DNA of 32,906 nt from Phycisphaera mikurensis (GTDB lineage: Bacteria > Planctomycetota > Phycisphaerae > UBA1845): NCBI GenBank assembly GCA_005240095.1, contig SBAX01000046.1:1-32906 (forward strand). The letters run 5' to 3'. The notes beneath the pieces were generated by a model, which was given only the letters and a program-made list of their open reading frames with translations, ran no database searches and was not told where the DNA came from. Positions 1-6,811 of this stretch are shown piece by piece; positions within the stretch are counted from its first letter, which is position 1; each line of letters begins with the position of its first letter. A program made the position numbers and the translations under genes.

Positions 1-699
1 ATTCTTACGCGGGGCGTGGTTTTTTTTGGCGGCGGTGGGGATGCTGCGGCTTGGATAGGAACCAATAGGAAGAATGGGAGGAATGATGAGGGGGTACGGG
101 AGCGGCTTCGGTCGCCGTGGCCTGGGTGGTTCCATGACTGGCGCGTCTTGCGAAGCGGAGAACTTCACGGGCGAGATGACAGGTAGTCTTTGTCTTCCGG
201 ACGACTTCACAACCGCTGACAGCGAGGCGTTCGGGCGAGAGCACGGCTTACAGAGCTCACAGAGCCGTGGCACACGACAAGCTGTCACGGACCCTGTCGG
301 ATGTGCTTTTCTCCATCTTCGCGCGACCCGCTTACCACCCGGCGCACGCCACTTGATGTGGTGCTCCCCAGCTTGCGGCATTGCAAGATGTTGTAGAGTT
401 TAGGCTGTGAGAACCGTTTTCCTTCAAGGCCGCTGGCGCTCGCTGACGATACTAGAATCGACGGCGATCCCGTCCGGGGTAGACCGATGGACCGGCTCCC
501 CGCAATGTTGGCACGCCTGATCTCTCACCGTTCATTCAAGGACGGATGCGTGAGTGGACTCGCGGCGGAACCCGCCCGATGGCTTGGGTTGCGCCAGCGG
601 TGAGAGCCGCCTTCGGCGGTCGTGGCGGCGTGCTCGGATGGGATCTAAGCGCCGGGACAGTCGCGGTTACACGCGACTTCGCTCAAGGACGTGGCGACG
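1..699. other. Region with no supported gene
   Basis: Open frames exist on both strands (for example 74-403 on + and 5-244 on -), but none has a recognisable domain, a convincing ribosome site or a protein-like composition, so I call no gene. The only local structure I see is a hairpin at 660-677 (GTCGCG, six-base loop, CGCGAC) just upstream of the ribosome site of the next gene. The left edge could hold the 3' end of something that starts outside the window. Confidence 0.5.
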
Positions 700-963
700 A
701 TGAGCGAGCTTCTCAGCATCGGCGGCGTAGCGCCGCCCGCAACGGGCCGACTTGGATCGGAACTCCAGCCGGCATCCTGGGACAATCCCCCCAACGCCCC
801 CTCTTTCCCGCGGTTCGACGAGGAGTTGCAGCGCGTGCTGGCGCAAACGAGCTTCCGACGCGCCCGGGCCCGCGCCATACGCGTGGAAATCGAGAGCGGA
901 GCCTACGAGACTCCGGAACGAATTCGCGGCACGGTCGAGCGCCTTCTCGACGTGATCGGCTGA
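700..963 (+). CDS. FlgM-like anti-sigma factor (small protein)
   Basis: This 87-residue protein has a disordered, Pro/Ala/Gly-rich first half and a C-terminal helical segment rich in Arg and Glu. The second half, which includes IRVEIESGAYETPERI followed by a VERLLDVIG helix, matches the pattern of FlgM-type anti-sigma-28 proteins, where this part binds the flagellar sigma factor. ATG at 700 is preferred because AAGGA at 685-689 sits ten bases upstream; the in-frame GTG at 691 would be too close to it. No flagellar gene is nearby, so the role as a FliA antagonist is inferred from the C-terminal motif alone. It stands alone between an empty region and the 3' end of a convergent kinase gene. Confidence 0.6.
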   Translation: MSELLSIGGVAPPATGRLGSELQPASWDNPPNAPSFPRFDEELQRVLAQTSFRRARARAIRVEIESGAYETPERIRGTVERLLDVIG

Positions 964-1252
964 TCACAAGGTGCATGGGTAGGCGCCGCGGCTTTCCTGC
1001 GGCGTGGCTGGCCTTCGCTGGTTCTAAGAGCGTCTAACAACGCCCCGTGGGCAGCAGTTGAACGTCCGCGCGGGCTTGAAGCCCGCGGCTCGTTTCTTAG
1101 ACCAAGAAAAAGAGCCCGGGCTCGCCGAAACCCGGGCTCAAGGGTTAAGGCTGTCCCGCCAGTGGCGGGAGAAAAACTCAGCCTTGCGCAAGGCGTATCG
1201 GAACGCCGCCCGCGGGGCTTGAGCAGCCCCCTGATGCTGGGCGCGGTGCAGC
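964..1252. repeat. Palindrome-rich spacer between convergent genes
   Basis: This 289-base spacer holds at least five short inverted repeats: 1069-1077/1079-1087 (CGCGGGCTT arms, one-base loop), 1112-1120/1131-1139 (the kinase terminator, listed separately), 1154-1160/1164-1170 (TCCCGCC arms, AGT loop), a perfect 14-base palindrome at 1181-1194, and 1214-1219/1225-1230 (GGGGCT arms). They differ from one another in sequence. They could be REP-like elements or stacked 3'-end structures. Confidence 0.6.
1101..1139 (-). terminator. Rho-independent terminator of the kinase gene
   Basis: Read on the minus strand, arms 1131-1139 and 1112-1120 (GAGCCCGGG type, nine pairs, ten-base loop) are followed by a T-rich tract TTTTTCTT. 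It lies about 115 bases after the kinase stop codon. Confidence 0.8.
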
Positions 1253-2875
1253 CTAGTTCTTGCGGCTATTGGGGCTGTTCGCCTGGGCCGAGGCGGCGAC
1301 GCGGTTCTCGAGGTCGCGAAGGTCCTCTTCCGTGAGTTTGAAGGATTCCTTGTCGTCCAGACACTCCGGGGAGTAGATCGTCAGCAGCCAGCTAAGGGCC
1401 TTTCGTTCCTGCTCGTAGCCGGCCGGGCCCCGGCGGCGGACCCAGTCCAGAGATTCGAGCAGCGTTGCTTCGGCCTCCTCATAGTCCAGGTCTTTGCTTC
1501 CTCCCTCCTGGGCCGGCCGGACGATCAGAAGCTCCGCCAGCCGCATCAAGGTGGGAGCCACGTCGCCTTCGCGGTTGAGCTTGCGAAAGATGGCCAGAGC
1601 ATTCTTGTAGTGCGGTTCCGCCTCCATGAGCTTGGCGTCGTCGTGGTGAAGCTCCTCGGCGAGCTTCTTCTCAAGGACCGCCACCTGAAGACTATTGAGG
1701 TCCATGGTGTTTTCCATGGCAACTCGGCGTTCACGCTCGAATCCTTCCGTGTAGTAGGCCACCGCCACCACGGCTGCCACCATTGCGGCGGCGGCGAGGA
1801 AGAACAGGCGGTGGCGCACGATGAGCTTGCTCAGGTGGTACAGGGCGCTCGCCGGTCGAGCGAGAATCGGCTGATCGGACAGATAACGCTCCACGTCCTC
1901 CATCATCGCGGCGGCGCTCTGGTATCGCCGGGAAGGTTCCTTTTCCAGGGCTTTGAGGGCGATGGTCTCCAGATCGCCTCGCAGGGTGCGGTCATAGGCG
2001 GAGGGCTTGCGCGGCGAGTCTTCGCAGATCACTCGAATCGCCTCGGGCAACGCCGTTCGCTTCACGACGTAGGGAAGATGCTCGGTCATCAGCTCGTAGA
2101 GGATCACCCCCAGCGAATACACGTCGCTGCGGACATCGATCTCGTCGGGGTTGCCTCGCGCCTCCTCGGGGCTCATGTAGGGCAGGGTGCCCATGATTCG
2201 CCCGGCATCGTGGGTGGTTGTGGTCAGCGATCCGTCGGCATCGGTGATGCGGGCCAGACCGAAATCCAGGATCTTGGGGTGCCCGTCATTGTCTACCAGG
2301 ATGTTCGTGGGTTTCAGATCGCGGTGGATAACTCCGCGCTGATGGGCGTAGTTGATCGCCTGGGCGATTTCCTGGAACAAGCGCAGTCGATCCCGTCGCG
2401 GCATCCGAGTGTCGCGCACATATTGCGTGAGGGGGACGCCCTGGACGAGTTCCATGGCAAAAAAATGTTCGCCATCGTCGGTTCGCCCTCCATGGTAGAT
2501 GGCGGCGATAGAGGGGTGCCGCAGTCGCCCAAGGGTCTGGGCTTCGCGTTCGAAGAGGCGTAGTCGATACTCGTCCACGTGCCGCCCTCCGCGCACGACC
2601 TTGATGGCCACCAGCCGTCTGGGGGCGTCTTGCTCTGCCTCGTAGACGATGCCCATGCCGCCCTCGCCAAGGCGGCGAATGACGACATAGGAACCGATTC
2701 GGGCGGGCATCGGCGCCGTCCTGGGTGTGGAGGCCTCATGAATCGCGGCCATGCCCGCGCGAAACTGCGCCGCCCGCTGGCGGCAGGTGGTGCAGCACGT
2801 CAGGTGCTGTTCCACCTCCAGGGCGCCGCGATCGAGCCCGCTCCAGAGATCCTCTTCTGTGAGTTCGCACGTCAT
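1253..2875 (-). CDS. Membrane Ser/Thr protein kinase with N-terminal zinc-finger motif
   Basis: A 540-residue Hanks-type kinase. An HxxxCxxC zinc-binding motif (H24, C28, C31), as in zinc-binding anti-sigma factors, precedes the kinase domain (about 62-335). Visible kinase elements are the Gly loop GEGGMG (70-75), ATP-binding Lys92 in VAIK, catalytic HRDLKPTN (184-191), DFG (204-206) and SPE in place of APE (235-237). A single membrane span follows at about 358-374, then a roughly 160-residue helical part with a TPR-like stretch. Planctomycetes encode many such kinases; the substrate cannot be read from the sequence. No sigma-factor gene lies beside it, although HxxxCxxC kinases often sit next to ECF sigma genes. 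The upstream ribosome site is weak; a TATGAT at 2923-2928 (minus strand) is a possible -10 without a clear -35. Confidence 0.9.
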   Translation of the reverse strand: MTCELTEEDLWSGLDRGALEVEQHLTCCTTCRQRAAQFRAGMAAIHEASTPRTAPMPARIGSYVVIRRLGEGGMGIVYEAEQDAPRRLVAIKVVRGGRHVDEYRLRLFEREAQTLGRLRHPSIAAIYHGGRTDDGEHFFAMELVQGVPLTQYVRDTRMPRRDRLRLFQEIAQAINYAHQRGVIHRDLKPTNILVDNDGHPKILDFGLARITDADGSLTTTTHDAGRIMGTLPYMSPEEARGNPDEIDVRSDVYSLGVILYELMTEHLPYVVKRTALPEAIRVICEDSPRKPSAYDRTLRGDLETIALKALEKEPSRRYQSAAAMMEDVERYLSDQPILARPASALYHLSKLIVRHRLFFLAAAAMVAAVVAVAYYTEGFERERRVAMENTMDLNSLQVAVLEKKLAEELHHDDAKLMEAEPHYKNALAIFRKLNREGDVAPTLMRLAELLIVRPAQEGGSKDLDYEEAEATLLESLDWVRRRGPAGYEQERKALSWLLTIYSPECLDDKESFKLTEEDLRDLENRVAASAQANSPNSRKN

Positions 2876-3303
2876 GGCTGAATGACCGAGTCAGGTCTGC
2901 TTCCGCAAGGGGTTTCCCATCCATCATATCGCACGTGACCACGCCAAGTGAGAAGTCCGCGCCAGGGTTTCTGAGCAGGCGCGGGTGCGCAGCTGCGAAG
3001 CGGCCGAGCCGTGTTTTAAAGCCAAACTATACATCAAGATGTTTTTTTGCTAGCCCCGAAGTCCTTGCAGAAAAAATCCGGTTTTTTATCCGCCGAATTG
3101 CGTCCGGGCGTGTTGTAGAGGGTGGACAGACGGGATGGTCTGCCGCGCCGATGGGGCTGGGGCGTGGAGTTTGACAGGAAAGCCCGCGTCGGGATATAAG
3201 GGACGTTTTCGGTGTTTCGAGGATCTCGGTCGAGCCGGCAATAGCGTCTAGGCGCGATTGAGGTAGGGGGCTTCATGACAGAAGTCCCGGGAGGATTCGA
3301 GTG
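2876..3303. other. Divergent intergenic region (kinase / pseudopilin)
   Basis: No gene is supported here. The middle (about 3010-3095) is AT-rich compared with its surroundings and contains A6/T6 runs at 3071-3076 and 3082-3087. The right part holds the pseudopilin promoter and a leader of roughly 95 bases. Confidence 0.6.
3171..3200 (+). promoter_or_regulatory. Sigma70-like promoter of the pseudopilin-like gene
   Basis: A perfect TTGACA (3171-3176) is followed after 18 bases by TATAAG (3195-3200). Start of transcription would be near 3207, giving a leader of about 95 bases. Confidence 0.65.
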
Positions 3304-4452
3304 ATGCTAGGAATGTTTCGACAAGCCCGGTCTCGCCGGGGTAAGAAGAGCGGGGCGTTTACGCTGATCGAGTTGCTGGTGGTCATTGCGATCATCGCGC
3401 TATTGATCGCCATTCTGCTGCCCTCCTTGGAGGCGGCCCGGCGGCAGGCCAAGCAGAATACCTGCCTGTCGCACATCAAGAACATCGGGACGAGCAGCCG
3501 TGTCTATGAGGCGGACGATCCCAACGGCTGGGGTATTCCGGCTCACCCGGCGCAGTTTACTCAGCCCTCCAGCGAACCGACCTTCGTCGGCGCCTACGAG
3601 TGGGGTGGCAAGAGCGGCATCGGTTGGCCCGACTATATCCAAGGCGCTGGCGGAGCGACGACGGGGTTGGGGAGCAAGTATGGAACGAGGGCCGGCTTTG
3701 GACCGGCGACCCGCCCGATGAACGATATTCTGTACAAGGGTGGGTTCAAGGACAACAACGCCCCCTACAACCGCGCCGGAGCCACTGCGGACACGCAGCT
3801 TGATCTCGATCTGTTCAGATGCCCCGGCGACGACGGTCCGCCGCGCGCGGCGCACTGCCCGGATTGGGTGGCGAATTCCGAACGGTCGTCCTACGACCAT
3901 TTTGGCAACAGCTATGCGGCCAACGTGTTTATGACCTCGACGTCCGGTGGCGGCACGATGCGCAGCAACTCGCCTTATTTGCGGCCCATCACCCGGGTTC
4001 CGACACCCGCCCGTACGCTGTATTACGAAGAGAACATTGGTCGTTGGGCCTGGTCCTGCAAGAAAGAGCTGAGTCCGGACTGCGACTTCATCGGCCAGGG
4101 AGTAGATCCCGGTCCGACCAAGACCGTTCGTGGCTGGCACGGTAAGGACTGGACCTACAACCGGGTCTTCGTGGATGCCCACGCGGAATACCAGCGGGTC
4201 TACATCGAGGGTACGGAAGATCGGGAAGGCTACGCCAACCACTACCGCAACGAACAACTGGAGAGCTATCCCAAGTGGCCGGGATGCGGCCAGGGGGCCG
4301 ACCAAGATGGCGACTTCGACGGGTATCGCTGCATCATCGTCCGTGGCCCCGGTTGGCAGAAGGACACCATGCCTGCAGAGCTGATCTGCACCGGTTTGCA
4401 GCACAGCGGCGCCGGCAGGCCTTCCTACGAAAACTGCGTGGAGACCGAGTAG
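3304..4452 (+). CDS. Pseudopilin-like protein with prepilin-type N-terminus
   Basis: A 382-residue protein with a type IV prepilin/pseudopilin start: a basic leader (RSRRGKK), a G17-A18/F19 processing site, Glu at mature position 5 (E23), and a hydrophobic helix ([15 protein letters not shown]) that would anchor it in the inner membrane. The large C-terminal part has several Cys, is rich in Gly, Asn and aromatics, and contains VFVDAHAEY near residue 295, reminiscent of the C-terminal FADGH motif of the DUF1559-type prepilin-like proteins that are expanded in planctomycetes. GGGAGG at 3289-3294 supports ATG 3304 (nine-base spacing), although GTG 3301 is possible. No secretion or pilus assembly genes are nearby, so it probably relies on machinery encoded elsewhere. 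A terminator follows directly. Confidence 0.88.
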   Translation: MLGMFRQARSRRGKKSGAFTLIELLVVIAIIALLIAILLPSLEAARRQAKQNTCLSHIKNIGTSSRVYEADDPNGWGIPAHPAQFTQPSSEPTFVGAYEWGGKSGIGWPDYIQGAGGATTGLGSKYGTRAGFGPATRPMNDILYKGGFKDNNAPYNRAGATADTQLDLDLFRCPGDDGPPRAAHCPDWVANSERSSYDHFGNSYAANVFMTSTSGGGTMRSNSPYLRPITRVPTPARTLYYEENIGRWAWSCKKELSPDCDFIGQGVDPGPTKTVRGWHGKDWTYNRVFVDAHAEYQRVYIEGTEDREGYANHYRNEQLESYPKWPGCGQGADQDGDFDGYRCIIVRGPGWQKDTMPAELICTGLQHSGAGRPSYENCVETE

Positions 4453-4480
4453 TTCGTTCACCGCCAAAACGTCCAACTAC

Positions 4481-4520
4481 AGCCCCACCGGCTCAAAGGC
4501 AGTCGGTGGGGCTGGTTTTT
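4481..4520 (+). terminator. Rho-independent terminator of the pseudopilin-like gene
   Basis: Ten-pair stem AGCCCCACCG (4481-4490) with CGGTGGGGCT (4504-4513), then GGTTTTT. There is no T tract on the opposite strand, so it serves the plus strand only. Confidence 0.85.
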
Positions 4521-4530
4521 GCGCGGCCGG

Positions 4531-6690
4531 CTAAGGTTTGGCTTGCAGCTGAGTAAAGGCCCGGTGGGCCGCCTCGGCCCCCGCATAGTCGCCCATCTCA
4601 CGAAGAACGACCTCCAGGAATCCGTAGGCTTGGGCGTCGGAGGGGTTCAGCCGGATGCTCTCGCGAACGTGGGGAATGGCCTCGGCGGGGCTTCCGGCCA
4701 TCAAGGTCGCGACGCCGAGGTGGTAGTGGCCTTCCGCGAAATCAGGTTGCTCGGCGACGACGCGGCGCAGCTCCTCTACGGCTTCTTGCGGGTTTGGGCC
4801 TTCCGGGCGGCGAAGCAGCGCGAGGGCCAGTTGGTAGCGGACCTGCGTTCGATGCGGCTGCGAGACCAGGGCTCGGCGCAGCTCGTTAATCGCCGCATCG
4901 GTCTGCCCTACGCGGAGCAGGAAACCGCCGAACTCCGCGGCCAGATCCGCATCGTCGCCGGATGTGGAGATTGCCTGGCGATACACCTCGATCGCCGCCT
5001 CGACGCGGTGTTGTGAGACCAGCAGGCTGACCAGATCCTGCCGGGCACGGCTGTAGAGGGGATCCAGCTTCAGGGCTTGCCGGTAGACAGCCTCTGCTTC
5101 GTCGACTCGACGTGCCTTTCGCAGGACGCCGGCCAGGCCGCGGTGCGGTTCGGGCTGGCCTGGGGCACTTGCGATGAGCCGGCGTACGGTCGATTCGGCC
5201 GCGGCGGTATCTCCGAGCGCCAAATGCAGCCAGGTCAGGTCCTGCAACGCGGCGGGAGTCGTACGCAAGCCCAAAGTCTCGACGCGAGCAAGTCTGCGGA
5301 TTGCACGCATGGCCTGCGCCTGCTGGTCGGCGGATGCCCGGTCGAGCCAGGCAGCGCCCGGGAGCCACACGTCATCAGTGATCCGGAGAGCCACGAAGTC
5401 GCGGCGCCCGGACCATGCGTTCCATTGCACTGCGGCGCTGTGCAGAGTGAACGCGCCGAGGAGCGCGGCGATGACCAGGAAGGATAAGCCCGATGGGGTG
5501 ATGCGGCGGCCGCGCCTGAGTTGCAGGTTTTGCAGCCGGACGTTGGCTTGGCGGGCCAGGTGCAGGCATTTCACGGCGACGTAGCCGGTGATCGCCGCCA
5601 TTCCCATCGCCAGCAGCAGTGGGATCAGGCCGTACAGGCCGCGATAGGCCAGCAATGATCCCACCCCTACCAGGGCGAAAACGATTTCGTCGGAAAGTGA
5701 GAAATCAAAGTGTCGCGCCTTTGGCGCAGGCGCGGGCCGCGTGGCCGGGGCGTTTGTGGACGGCGGCAAGAAGCCTTGTAGAACTCGAGGGGTGGCGAAC
5801 CCGAAATAAAGGGCGTGATTGGGGCAAACGCTCACGCAATCCATGCACTTCATGCATCCCGGGTCCACGACCATGCCATACTGAGCGACTTCTTCATGGA
5901 CGCGGACGTTGGACGTGCAAACGGCCGTACAATGGCCACAGTGCTCGCAATCCTCGGTGACCCGAATACGCCCCACCGCAAACTGATCCGCGACCCCGAA
6001 CAACCCGCCATACGGGCATGCGTAGGTGCAAAACCCCTTGGATCCCAGGAAATACACGATGGCAAAGCCGCATACCGCCACGGTCAGGACCGCGATGCCG
6101 GGTCCGGGGAAAGTCTTCCAGAACTCCGTGGTCATCAGGTGGTTGGTGAGCGTCGGAGCGGACTGCCCGACGAACCATCGGAACACCGTCGGCCAGAAGA
6201 ACATGTAGAACGCCAGGGCGAGTGGCGCGAGCACCAGCAGGCGGGAACGAAACGGCTTAGGCTTGATGCCGACCTTCTTCAGCAACCAGGCGCAGAGATC
6301 CTGGTACGCCACCACATGACATCCCCAGCCGCACACGAATCGCCCGAAGATCAGCGTGGCAAGCAGAGCGACCGCCAGAAAAATGAAACCGGCGTTGAGC
6401 TGCCCGTCGTTCAGGGTGTACATGGTCTCGGAGGGCTCGACGGGAGAGAGCGTCCGGCCGGTGATGAGCCACTGGAGGACATGCCCGATGATGAGCAAGT
6501 GCACGGCCACAAGTGACAAGGTCCGCCAACGGCTGTTTCGCGATGCGCGCACCGCCGTGCGCCCGGCGACCACGGGCAAGGAGATCGCGCCCCCGGTCGG
6601 GTGTTTCACGCTGGCGCATTGCGGATTGGCGCTGGCGGCTGACATTCTCGGTCCCAAACAAAAACCCGGCTCGATTGACGAGACGCCCAT
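4531..6690 (-). CDS. Membrane 4Fe-4S polyferredoxin fused to C-terminal TPR domain
   Basis: A 719-residue fusion. Residues 55-380 form a NapH/NosR/CcoG-like electron-transfer module: membrane spans near 57-76, 100-117, 150-168 and 198-215, the paired CGWGC (120-124) and CTYAC (221-225) motifs, and two ferredoxin-type 4Fe-4S sites (C248, C251, C254, C258 and C279, C282, C285, C289). Further spans lie at about 337-378 and 402-420. From about 465 to the end run six or so tetratricopeptide repeats with typical motifs such as ALKLDP and YHLGVATL. It probably passes electrons across or along the membrane while the TPR part binds a partner; the donor and acceptor are unknown. The start at 6690 has GAAGG eight bases upstream, but a perfect TATAAT (6689-6694, minus) overlaps that ATG, so ATG 6645 may be the real start. 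It is divergent from the PEP-synthase-like gene. Confidence 0.85.
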   Translation of the reverse strand: MGVSSIEPGFCLGPRMSAASANPQCASVKHPTGGAISLPVVAGRTAVRASRNSRWRTLSLVAVHLLIIGHVLQWLITGRTLSPVEPSETMYTLNDGQLNAGFIFLAVALLATLIFGRFVCGWGCHVVAYQDLCAWLLKKVGIKPKPFRSRLLVLAPLALAFYMFFWPTVFRWFVGQSAPTLTNHLMTTEFWKTFPGPGIAVLTVAVCGFAIVYFLGSKGFCTYACPYGGLFGVADQFAVGRIRVTEDCEHCGHCTAVCTSNVRVHEEVAQYGMVVDPGCMKCMDCVSVCPNHALYFGFATPRVLQGFLPPSTNAPATRPAPAPKARHFDFSLSDEIVFALVGVGSLLAYRGLYGLIPLLLAMGMAAITGYVAVKCLHLARQANVRLQNLQLRRGRRITPSGLSFLVIAALLGAFTLHSAAVQWNAWSGRRDFVALRITDDVWLPGAAWLDRASADQQAQAMRAIRRLARVETLGLRTTPAALQDLTWLHLALGDTAAAESTVRRLIASAPGQPEPHRGLAGVLRKARRVDEAEAVYRQALKLDPLYSRARQDLVSLLVSQHRVEAAIEVYRQAISTSGDDADLAAEFGGFLLRVGQTDAAINELRRALVSQPHRTQVRYQLALALLRRPEGPNPQEAVEELRRVVAEQPDFAEGHYHLGVATLMAGSPAEAIPHVRESIRLNPSDAQAYGFLEVVLREMGDYAGAEAAHRAFTQLQAKP

Positions 6691-6811
6691 TATAGTCGCC
6701 TTCAACGCGGTTGTAGCGTGGCGCGGCCTAGGAAAAGCCTTGCAGGCGCGGGGCGAAGCCCGACAATGACCGTTCTCACCGTGGTCCTGCGGCCGCGGGA
6801 AGGGGTTGGTC

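Noticed and set aside
74-403. 109-codon plus-strand frame near the left edge
   Set aside because: No domain, odd composition (Cys- and Arg-rich tail), no ribosome site and a competing frame on the other strand.
546-1037. 163-codon plus-strand frame over the FlgM-like gene
   Set aside because: Arg-rich shadow frame; the FlgM-like frame inside it has a family motif and a ribosome site.
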